From Rhyzopertha dominica (lineage: Eukaryota; Arthropoda; Insecta; Coleoptera; Bostrichidae): 64,000 nt of DNA. The position numbers and the translations under genes were made by a program. Location: contig QCXZ01000075.1 in NCBI GenBank assembly GCA_025024175.1, positions 5,022,001 through 5,086,000 on the forward strand. Direction: 5' to 3'. The number at the start of each line of letters is the position of its first letter. Within the stretch, counting starts at the first letter, position 1. Below are positions 54,475 to 64,000 of the stretch, piece after piece. The notes beneath the pieces are model-generated. The model saw only the letters and a list, made by a program, of their open reading frames with translations, searched no databases and had not been told where the DNA came from.

Positions 54475-55830
54475 ACGTGTGGTTTATTTTGGTATTTTAA
54501 TGCAGAACGCTTCTTATTTGACCTGCGAAATGCCGACCTTAAGCAAGTATACGAAATTCCTGATCCCAACGTCAAAGTTGAATTACTAAATTATCAACTT
54601 CTAAAGATATACAACAATCATGTTCCTATAGTCAAACGCAAACTCATTAGGGTAGAGCACCCTGGTTCTCGGATAATCTCACGTTTGTGATGCACCCTCT
54701 CACGCTATAAGAAAACTAAGAATCAAAGTCGTTGGGATTATTATAAATCACAAAGAAATTTGGTAAATAAATCTATAATTTTGGAGAAGAGAACGTATCT
54801 GCAATATCGATTATTATCGATTGGTAAATCAAAACTGTTTTCAGATTTAAAATTGTTAGGAATCAATTTTAAAAATAATGCCATACTTAATCAGCTGGAC
54901 TCGTCTAATTGAATATAATAAGTATCTTTTGGATCTTCTAGGCAGTAATATTATCACATATCCTTTGTTGTTAGATAAATATTATAAGACCAAACTAGTA
55001 AATGTTGACTTTGAGTTTACATTTACAAATAAGCAAGAGGTATCCGAAATTCTAATAAGTACTAATGCTTCCAGTCATGATAACGTGTCTACAAATTCAT
55101 TATCATTTTCATTGCCTGTTATACTTCCGTATCTTACTAATATAATCAATGCATGTATAGGTCTTATTATCGTGCCTGAATCTCGGAAGAAGTCTATAAT
55201 TGTGCCCATTCCTAAGAATAATTATAACGTGCAAAACAAGGATTTTAGGCCCATTAGCATACTACAAATTCTGTGCAAAGTCTTGGAGATATTAATGGTT
55301 CGTCAGTTGCTCGTTCATGTAAATATATAAAAATTCCCAGAAACACAGTCAGGACTTCGCAGTGGCTATAGTTGTGATACAGCATAGGTAAATGTAACCG
55401 ACAATATCTTATCAGCTCTCAATGATGGCAGGCTCTGTCTCCTGGTATTACTGAACTTCTCCAGGGCGTTCGATACATTCGACCATGACCTATTATTTTA
55501 CACCATTTGGGTTTTTGTCTAGACCCTTTGCGGCTGTTTAGAAGTTTTCTCTCAGGCAGGACTCAAGTTATGAAAATCAGAAATATTCTTTCAGATCCTT
55601 TTAAAATGGTATGTGGTGTACCTCAAGGATCGGTTCTGGGGCTATTACTTTTTACTTTGTATGCATCTGTTTTTGCCATTATTAAGTGGATGATACGCAA
55701 ATCCTTTATTCTTTTAATAAACACAATCTTGTTGATGAAAAATAACATGTGGCGCAAAAATTTCCTTACACATTTCTCATGTCTCATATTTAGTGGGCAA
55801 CCTCATGTTCTAAATTGTATATGTTAAAAG
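54475..55830 (+). pseudogene. LINE ORF2 linker and RT, multiply frameshifted
   Basis: Starts with the linker between endonuclease and RT (FLFDLRNADLKQVYEIPDPN, then NHVPIVKRKLIR, SRWDYYKSQRN). The frame 54878-55330 holds the RT fingers (SSHDNVSTNSL, IIVPIPKNNYN, DFRPISILQILCKVLEILM). Later frames show TQSGLRSGYSCDTA, LVLLNFSRAFDTFDHDLL (motif A) and MVCGVPQGSVLGLLLF (motif B). The YADD region is lost and the copy ends near 55830. Stops and shifts show it is inactive. Confidence 0.75.
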
Positions 55831-55839
55831 CGGCTAACC

Positions 55840-56600
55840 TATCTTTGTTTAATGTATTTTTGTTAAACTTAACATTAAAATCTGCATTACGATATCTAAT
55901 TTACGAGAAACAGTTGCTTGCTATAACCGGTAACGTAGACGAAACGTCGGAATATCTGTAGACACCATGAAAACATATTTTCGATGCTTCACTATTTTAC
56001 TTTTACGACTTCCGAAATTGCCTTTGCTTTTTTTTTATTAAAGCAAGGGGTGCGAGAATTTATACCTATGTCGTGTTGTGCGTCTCGGGTTGCGCTGCTG
56101 CTGAATATTTTGGAGTTGGTTTAACCTGATAGCAAATACTACAATTATTTTCTACCTACAACACCTACATATTTTGTAAATTACCAAACCGTAATTTCTG
56201 TAGAACCAGGTAATAAACTTCACTGTAAGTGCGATGTAAAAGATAGAAAGCATATCAGAACTAGTGCAAATTGCAAAATCATATGTAAAGCTTGAACGGA
56301 TTTGTGGAACAATGTACGGGATAAAATTTGCAGACTATGGTAGTTTGACCAGCGTTACATGATCAAGACAATCGGTTCTGCAAACGTTGGGGAGGGTAAA
56401 ACGATTCAGTTGTAACTAATTAATTGATGCTCGCATTTTAGAGATAACTTTAATATAAATTGTATGCAATTCTAGCGCGGTACATCTCTAAGAGAACAAT
56501 GCGATTATACTAAGCAGTCTGTAAAATAACGACTGACGTCTACCGCAGATAATTAGCTGCCATCTAAACTGGTGTCACTATGGATATCTGCTTTGTAGGG
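55840..56600. other. Intergenic sequence 5' of the Gypsy element
   Basis: No coding signal. A GACGAAACGTCGG stretch near 55938 resembles the 3' core seen in some retroelement tails, without enough context to call it. Confidence 0.35.
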
Positions 56601-56603
56601 TAG

Positions 56604-56608
56604 CTATC
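56604..56608 (+). repeat. Gypsy target-site duplication, left
   Basis: CTATC directly before the 5' LTR, repeated at 61243-61247 directly after the 3' LTR. Confidence 0.92.
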
Positions 56609-56822
56609 TGTTGTGAATTCTATTCAGCTTAATTTATTTAGTGTAAAATGTATCAGGAAACAGTGAGTGGGTTTTTGTGAGCTTTTTTCGGGCGCTTGTT
56701 TATCGCGCATTAATAGCATTCGGTGTCGAGCTATGCCAATGAATGTATGTGAGCTACGCGAAAATAAAAGCAGTTGTAAAAGTTACTTGACTTTTCTTTT
56801 CATTCAAACTCAATACATAACA
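56609..56822 (+). repeat. 5' LTR
   Basis: TGTTGTGAATTC...ATACATAACA, starting TG and ending CA. It contains AATAAA at 56763-56768, probably the polyadenylation signal. Same length and, as read, same sequence as 61029-61242. Confidence 0.95.
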
Positions 56823-56823
56823 G

Positions 56824-56834
56824 TGGCGACGAGG
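56824..56834 (+). promoter_or_regulatory. Primer-binding site matching tRNA-Ser
   Basis: TGGCGACGAGG one base after the LTR. It is complementary to the 3' end (CCTCGTCGCCA) that eukaryotic tRNA-Ser(GCU) carries, so this tRNA probably primes minus-strand synthesis. tRNA identity is from memory of its acceptor stem. Confidence 0.65.
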
Positions 56835-56875
56835 TGCGTAAATTAATCAGTGCCGTGTCAAACGCCGGGTAAGAA

Positions 56876-59800
56876 ATGCCGGAAACAGAAGGTACAATGG
56901 TTATACCGTCGGTTGGACTTCTGGGCACATTGAATGCATTTGATTATAAAAAATCGGACTTCACGATTTTTCGGGAAAGACTTAATCAGTTTTACATAGC
57001 AAACGGGATTACGGATGAAAATCGAAAGAAAGCCATATTACTTAATACGTTAAGTGAAGATACTTATTTATTTTTTTATTTCCAAATTTATGTATCCCGG
57101 CGACACCCGAATCGAAAACGTACAAACAGTTAATTGAGGTTTTGGACGAACATTTTAGGCCAGTTAAATCGTATTTCGTGGAACGAGTTAAATTCTATAC
57201 AGCAAGAAAGGCCGCGAATGAATCTGTAGCTGACTGGTCAGCACGTGTAAAAAGTTTGGCCAGTACGTGTGGATTTGGCGTGGAATTATCTACAGTGATG
57301 CGCGACATATTCGTCATTGGGATGGATACCGATGCGATCATGGATAGGCTGTTTGAAGAGGACGCCTCGAAAGCCGATGTCACTCTTGCAAAAGTGACAA
57401 AAATAGCTTTAGCCAAGGAGTCCTCCATGTTGGAGCACAATACAAGGTCAGCAAGCGAATCTACGTCACTTCCTGAGTCTTGCGCATACTACAAAGCAAC
57501 CAGAGGTCGCCGGAATGGACCATCTCCGGGCCCAAAACCATCAACCAGCAGCTGGAGGTCGAGTCAACCCCCAGAACGGTCGGAAGGTAGGATACAGGGT
57601 TCGATTTCAAGTAGGTGTGCAGTTTGCGGTCGTACAAACCATAAGGCGAGTGACTGTCGTTTTCGAAAGTACGAGTGCCACAAATGTGGAATAAAAGGAC
57701 ATCTAGCGCCAGTTTGCACTAATAAACTGAAAAATAGGAATGATCATCATTTTTTATCAGAAAATGAATCCGATTCAGATGATAGTAGTAACCAAATCTT
57801 AAATTTAATGTCACTGAAAGTAGAAAAAGACGAAAATGTAAAACCTACTTATGTAAATTTACTTGTAGAAAAGGTACCTCTTAGTTTTCAAGCGGACTCT
57901 GGGTTTGCGCATGCGGCTATATCCGAGAAATTGTATTTAAAATATTTTACGCATAAGAAGCTTTTTGAGAACGACCTGTGTTTAAAAGATTATGTAGGAA
58001 TTGCTTTAAAACCCATAGGTTATTTAAGTTTAAATATTAATTATAATAATGCTTCACATATTTTGAAAACTTATGTTATTAAGAATGGCGGACCACCACT
58101 AATAGGCCGCAACGGCTTAAAAATGTTAAATTTAGGTATATGCCAACTAAATACTGCTTGTGAATTAAATAATTTATCATCAGCTGTAAATTTTGAAAGC
58201 TTGTGTCAAAAATATCATGAAATTTTTGAAGATAAATTAGGAACTTTCACAAAAGTCAAAATTAGTCTACAAGTTCGTGAAAATACGCCACCAAAACATT
58301 TTAAACCAAGGCCAATACCATTTGCGTTGAAGCCTAAAGTTGAAAATGAAATTAATAGATTAGTAAATAACGGTGTATTAGTTCCAGTAGAGTTTTCAGA
58401 TTGGGCAACTCCCATAGTACCTGTCTTAAAACCTGATGGTGGTGTGCGAATATGTGGCGACTTTAAAGTTACTATTAATCCGTATTTAATTGATCAAAAA
58501 TATCCGTTACCACGTATTGAATATTTGTTTTCACAATTGCAAGGTGGAGTAAAATTTTCTAAAATTGACTTATCTGAAGCGTATCAACAAGTGTTACTGA
58601 CGGAAGAATCACGTAAGCTTGTTACGATATCAACACATAAAGGGCTTTTTAGTTACACGCGATTACCGTATGGTGTAAAAAATTGTCCGTTTATTTTTCA
58701 AAGCATTATGGAACAAATGTTTTTTATGCCCGGAGTTGTTTGTTTTTTAGACGACATCCTTATTACCGGCAAAAATGACCGCGAACATTTAATGNGGTTG
58801 GAAGCGGTTTTTCAACGTTTAAAAGAATGTGGATTAAAAGTCAAACAACGAAAATGTAAATTTTTCCAAAATAGTGTTGAGTATTTGGGACACAGAATAG
58901 ATAAAGAGGGATTGCACGTTATGGATGATAAAGTTTTAGCTATCAAGAGAATGCCCAAGCCCACGAATGTTAAACAATTAAAATCATTTTTAGGCATGGT
59001 AAATTTTTATTACAGATTTATAGATAAAGCGTCAATCATTTTGAAACCCCTTTATAAACTATTAAAAAAGAATGTAGTTTGGGAATGGACAAAGGAAGCT
59101 CAAAAGTCATTTGAATGTATCAAAGCTGCATTAGCATCTTCGTCAGTTTTAGCTCACCATGATCCTGAAAGATTAATTAAATTAACGGTAGATGCATCGG
59201 AACATGGAATAGGGGCGATTATCAGTCATGTTTACGAACGCGGTGTGGAAAAACCTATTGCATTTGCCTCGCGATTATTAAATAAGGCCGAACAATCTTA
59301 TTCTCAAATCGAAAAAGAAGCCGCCGCGATAATATTCGGAGTAAAGAAGTTTTATCAGTATTTGTACGCTAAAAAGTTTGTGTTAATTACCGATCACAAA
59401 CCGCTGTTAGCAATTTTCGGAAGCAAAAAAGGATTGCCCATGTTTGCCGCAAATAGACTGCAACGGTGGGCGCACATACTGTCAGCGTTTGATTTTACGA
59501 TACAGTATGTGAAATCGGATAAAAACCAAGCCGATTGCTTATCGCGTTTACCGTTATTAGATACTTCAACAAAAGAATCGAACGTGACTTCCTATTTACA
59601 TTACATTTGTAATTCAGACGTACCGATTAATTTTAATCAAATAAAAAAAGAAACAGCTAAAGATGCTGTGTTAGGCAAAATTCTTTTTTATGTAAGAAAT
59701 GGGTGGCCAAATAAACCAACATCTGACATCTTAAAACCTTATTTTCTAAGAAAAAATGAAATTACTGTCGAACAAGGATGTTTGATGTGGGGTTACAAAA

Positions 59801-60882
59801 TCATAGTGCCAGAGAAATTTAGAAAAAATATACTTGAAGATTTACATTCGACACATATGGGTGTAGTTAAAATGAAATCGTTTATCAGATCCTATATTTG
59901 GTGGCCTTCAATTGACCAACAAATAGAGGACATGGCACAAAAATGTAAAGCTTGTTCAATTTTTTCAAGTTGTCCACCGAAAGCAGATTTGATTACGTGG
60001 ACCTGGCCTAAACAACCGTGGACTAGATTACATATAGATTTTTTCGGCCCATGTTTTGATCAAAATTTTTTAGTTATCGAAGACGCGAATTCAAAATGGA
60101 TTGAATGTTTTCCTGTCAAAAAAATTACGTCGCTAGTTACAATATGCAAATTACGCGAAGTTTTTGCAAGATTTGGGCTGCCAAAGGAACTGTGTTCCGA
60201 TAACGCGACATCATTTACGTCCGATGAGTTTCAAAGTTTTTTAAAAAAATGCGGTATCAAACATTTAACAGGAGCTCCGTATAGCCCGGCTACAAACGGT
60301 CAAGCCGAAAGCGCGGTGAAAATAATGAAAAGGGCGATTTTAAAAACAAAATACGACAATAAAGCGGAAAATATAAATTTGATTATTAATAGGTTTTTGT
60401 TTCATTATCGCAACACACCGCACACCACCACAGGCGAATCTCCAGCAAAATTACTTTTAGGACGGAAACTATCAACTAATTTTGATTTATTATTACCTTC
60501 TGTAGCAAATAAAGTTGAAAATTCTCAAAACCAACAAGTTAAAAGAAATTCTAATAACAGAAAACCTGTTTTTGTAAAAAATCAAGATGTGTGGATTCGT
60601 GATTATAGAGAACATAAACCGAATTGGTGTGAAGCTACCATAAAAACTGTTTTAGGTCATAGAACTTATATTGTAAAGTTAGAAAATGAAAACATTACTT
60701 GTAAAAGGCACACTAATCAAATAAAACCTAGAACACCACAAATTGGAACACAAAAGCAAACTGTCAGCATCATGCCACGTTCAAATTTAAACGCACATAA
60801 TGACAATTACTTACCTACTAGTAATATAACATTAAGGCGCAGAAGCCAGATCAAACCACCTGACAGATTACAAATTGCTTGA
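56876..60882 (+). CDS. Gypsy gag-pol polyprotein, one frame break in gag
   Basis: Gag starts at ATG 56876. Its frame ends at 57133, and the rest lies in the frame 57142-60882, the switch falling in a T-rich run at about 57066-57078. In the second frame (1,246 codons) residues 159-196 are two CCHC zinc knuckles (CAVCGRTNHKASDC, CHKCGIKGHLAPVC). The protease Asp is in QADSGFAHAA (D252), and the RT active site is FLDD (537-538). RNase H has VDASEHG (D684) and DHKPLL. The integrase has the H902/H905 zinc region, then catalytic D966, D1020 and E1056 (35 residues between the last two). No chromodomain is seen. Given LTR identity, the frame break may be a sequencing error. Confidence 0.9.
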
Positions 60883-61015
60883 AAATATCTTGTTATGTAA
60901 TGTATGTAATGTATATATTTGTTTAAAAAAGATCTTCTCATTTGCACATCTAATTTTCTTGCTTATGTATAATTTTGATAATTTTTTGTATTGTTAATTA
61001 ATAAACTTAAAATTT

Positions 61016-61028
61016 TAGGGGGAAGGTA
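61016..61028 (+). promoter_or_regulatory. Polypurine tract
   Basis: TAGGGGGAAGGTA immediately before the 3' LTR; the purine run is the expected plus-strand primer. Confidence 0.75.
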
Positions 61029-61242
61029 TGTTGTGAATTCTATTCAGCTTAATTTATTTAGTGTAAAATGTATCAGGAAACAGTGAGTGGGTTTTTGTGA
61101 GCTTTTTTCGGGCGCTTGTTTATCGCGCATTAATAGCATTCGGTGTCGAGCTATGCCAATGAATGTATGTGAGCTACGCGAAAATAAAAGCAGTTGTAAA
61201 AGTTACTTGACTTTTCTTTTCATTCAAACTCAATACATAACA
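61029..61242 (+). repeat. 3' LTR
   Basis: No difference seen from the 5' LTR when read side by side; followed by CTATC at 61243-61247. Confidence 0.95.
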
Positions 61243-61249
61243 CTATCAG

Positions 61250-63200
61250 AAACAAAAACTAGTGCAGTTTAATTCTATTCAATTAAGGATTCTCTAAAAT
61301 AGGTACAAATAGTTCAAACTCAAAAAGAATTCGATGGGCATGAAATCTATTATGGGTGATCCATTCCAAATATGTGCGACCTCAATTCCAAAAGAAACCA
61401 TTTCTTTTCAGCCTTTGAAACGAAAAGCGAGAAAACGAAGAAGATGTCAGGAAGAAGATTTCTAAAACGTACATCACTAGACTAACTCAGGCATATAGTG
61501 CAGAGGTCAAAGCAATGGATAGTGCAGAGCTTATTAGGTAACAACGAGGGTCCAGATAAATCTCCCGATGCCCATCATTTGCAAGCAAACACACGACACC
61601 TAGAATGCACAATAACACATTCTTCTCTCAGAACTGGAAAACAACATCTCGGAAATGCCACATTATCAGGCAGCAAACTCAATTGCAAAGAAACAGTCAG
61701 TGAGAAAACAAAAACCGCGCAGAGAGTGACAAGAGCTATAAACTCCCATTTGTAAAGTCAGTCCCATAGACGCAAACTTTTCTTGCAATTGGACAAACAT
61801 ATATGAAAGATGAACAATTTTGTTTCCACCCATCACATCTCCCTCAACAACTGCACAAACATTGTCTATTAATAAAGATATCTAGAATATGTGTCATTAT
61901 ATTCCATCAATGTCACTATAATATCCAGTAAATCATGGTTAGATGAGCTATTCCGCGGAAATCAGCTCTAGCGGGATTCATTCCTGATGTTAGATTGATA
62001 TTCTCGGCATTATTATTTATACTTGATTCGCCCTATATAATTGCCTATAATTAGTATAGAAATAATTAAGGAGCCACACAGATTTGAACATAGGTATCTA
62101 CAATTGATCCAAATTAAATAACAATCAGGTAAGGTACCGTAAAGGTAAACCAGGTGAGAGACCAGCACCTACATTTGCATTTGGCTATATCAGACAAGAA
62201 TGGAAGATTATAAGCCACTTTCGGTAGTTTACTTGGGGTTGCTTAATTGCAGGCCGCAAATAATACCGAACATTGTGCCATCATAATTTTCTTATTTATA
62301 AACATATTTCTTCTTGTTTTAAAATACTGCTAGGTAAGATATACATATCAAATTGGCGAGGACAAAAATTCGATATTTTGTTACAGAGCAATAAAACAAA
62401 GAAAACATTTAATTGTTTTTTCCGTCTCACAGCCACAAACTCATGGTTCTTTCCTAGCCATATTGACACAGATTTAGACCCAAAGAATTGTTTTGAACTA
62501 GAGATGCAGTGGCGCGCATTTACATTTAGTCTCCCATAAGAAATTTAGCTACTGAACCATAAGAAACCATATGGCATAACTGCTATATTTCACTGAATTG
62601 GAGAAATTAATGAGTAATTGCATTAACCCGAAATTGAATATAATAATCTCATAAAGATGGAGTCTATTGAGTCTCAAGCGAGACATTTACGAACCAGTGA
62701 ATATTTAACGACATTACGCAATTCAGTGAACTTAACCGGAGTCTTATATTTATCACACTTGAATAAATGAAGCTCACTTATAAAGCTCGCCGCGCCGGTT
62801 ATAATTGGATTGCACCACTTGGCGGCCTAGCGCAACTTAGGTCCTCTAGTTTGCGGAACGATTCCCTCGTTCCCGACAAAGTTTTATAACAGGTCGACCA
62901 ACTTTGTTGTTATACGACCGAAGGTTGGGGATCGAAGTGATTGTGTGTTGGAAACGACAGTTTCGTGATGCGTTGTGACAATGCTCGCATTTTGATGTGC
63001 ATTATGTCATGGGAAATAAAAAACCTTTCTACGTTGAAAAGTGAGATCGATATCACTGCAGCTGAAAAGGGTTGTAAACATTGGATAGTGCTGCAATAGG
63101 TTTTTTATTTGGCTTTGGAGAATCGCTTTTCATTTTAGTACAGGCTATACTTTTTGTAGTTAAGCCCACGTAATTAACATTATAATTTGTGAATATACCA
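61250..63200. other. Intergenic sequence without recognisable genes
   Basis: No family motif recognised; short open frames at 61498-61755 and 62273-62539 look random. Confidence 0.4.
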
Positions 63201-63205
63201 AAGTA

Positions 63206-64000
63206 CATACAGGGTGCGCCATCTCGAGCTTCGGTATGGAAATAATGAATAACTTTGTTATCCATTGTTGGTATGACTTGAGAAAGTTTGGAAACGTCAC
63301 TTCAGTACAATTTTAACCATGAATAACTTTACACCTAAAGAACGCGCGGAAATTGTGACCATGTATTTGGAAAATGGTCGTTCAATTGTGCTTGCTCAAC
63401 ATGCGTACCGTCGAAAATACCGCGGTCGTAAAGTGCCTTCTGATAACACCATAATGTGACTAAAAATTTCGAAGAAACGGGGTCTGTGGCAAATCATCAA
63501 CGCGTTTCAGTTCGTAAAAGACGCTCCAATGAAATTGTTGAAACTGTCAAGCAGAGTGTTTTGAGAAGCCCAAATCTGTCGTATCGTCACCGTGCTCAGC
63601 AGCTAAACATCAAAGGAACCACTCTTAGGAGGATTTTAGAGGAAGATCTTCACATGTTTCCTTACAAAGTGCAAATAACTCAACGATTATTGCCTACGCT
63701 TGGAATACGGAAAAAGAGTGGTTCGAATGGCCCAGGTTGATTTCGAGTTTTGGAATCAAATTTTGTTCACGGACGAGGCCCATTTCCATCTCTCTGGCGG
63801 AGTGAACAAACAAAATTGTCGATTCTGGGGCACAGACAATCCTCACATTATCCACGAGAACCCATTGCACGACCAGAAAGTCACTGTTTGGGCCGGCGTT
63901 AGCGCCAAAACCATCATCGGACCATTTATCTTTCGTGAAGGCGAAACCGTCGATGGCGACCGTAATCGGTGTATTTTGGCGCACTATGGAATTCCAAAAA
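63206..64000 (+). pseudogene. Tc1/mariner-superfamily transposase, cut by window end
   Basis: An ACAGGGTGCGCC terminus at about 63210 precedes ATG 63319. The N-terminal helix-turn-helix reads MNNFTPKERAEIVTMYLENG and RRKYRGRKVPSDNTI, then a frame change. The frame from 63456 gives ETGSVANHQR, LSYRHRAQQLNIKGTTLRRI and EDLHMFPYKVQITQRLLP. After another shift the catalytic domain starts: QVDFEFWNQILFTDEAHFHL (first Asp), NKQNCRFWGTDNPHIIHENP, KVTVWAGVSAKTIIGPF. The remaining catalytic residues lie beyond 64000. It is the family of the remnant at 28530. Confidence 0.8.

Larger units (their letters stand above)
56609..61242 (+). mobile_element. Full-length Ty3/Gypsy LTR retrotransposon
   Basis: 4,634 bp with two 214-bp LTRs that read the same throughout, a 5-bp CTATC duplication, a primer-binding site, gag-pol in order PR-RT-RNaseH-IN, and a polypurine tract. 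There is no envelope gene. LTR identity indicates a very recent insertion; the only defects are a gag frame change and an ambiguous base (58795). Confidence 0.95.

Noticed and set aside
1..64000. CRISPR arrays, bacterial operons, tRNA or rRNA genes
   Set aside because: No regularly spaced repeats, no RNA gene signatures, and clear eukaryotic introns and retroelements throughout.

Overview
This is an AT-rich eukaryotic window, almost certainly from an insect or other arthropod. Everything recognisable is transposable-element DNA: a Maverick/Polinton, Penelope-like retroelements (PLEs), CR1/Jockey-type LINEs, a Ty3/Gypsy LTR element, a mariner, and several other IS630/Tc1/mariner-superfamily transposases. 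I found no convincing host gene, rRNA, tRNA or CRISPR array. Scattered single Ns and a 100-N gap (14154-14253) indicate a draft assembly, which matters when judging apparent frameshifts.

The centrepiece is a structurally complete Polinton (virus-like, self-synthesising DNA transposon) at 3679-20441, 16,763 bp. It has ~211-bp terminal inverted repeats that begin AG and end CT, and a perfect 6-bp target duplication (ACTGAC). It sits inside the GIY-YIG endonuclease region of an older PLE, whose reading frame resumes beyond the insertion. Gene order: RING-finger gene (-); a 2-kb non-coding region with repeats; a small conserved ORF (+); protein-primed DNA polymerase B (+, with a short intron); integrase with chromodomain (-); an ATG-less partial ORF (-); packaging ATPase (-); then a rightward morphogenesis block with PLA2-like protein, hydrophobic GLYLKPY-type minor capsid protein, cysteine protease, a small unknown, penton-like minor capsid protein, an 88-aa ORF, the hexon-like major capsid protein and a 193-aa ORF of possible exonuclease fold. 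Protease, both capsid genes and the last ORF are open. Polymerase, integrase, ATPase, PLA2 and two small genes carry mainly indel-type breaks.

The most unusual item is the RING gene. Six exons on the minus strand (5866 down to 4302) join through five GT-AG introns into one uninterrupted 397-codon frame: a short hydrophobic N-terminus, a SIAH-spaced C3HC4 RING, and a proline-rich tail holding a tandem duplication.

The flanks are a graveyard of nested elements: two inverted PLE 3' copies (2058-3678 and 20442-20841), a mariner with TA duplication and one internal stop (21653-22983), many LINE fragments on both strands, a PLE with intact C-terminal RT plus GIY-YIG (about 33080-34570), and degenerate DDE transposases. 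A young Gypsy element (56609-61242) has apparently identical 214-bp LTRs, a 5-bp duplication and a primer site matching tRNA-Ser. The window ends inside a DDE transposase (63206 onward).
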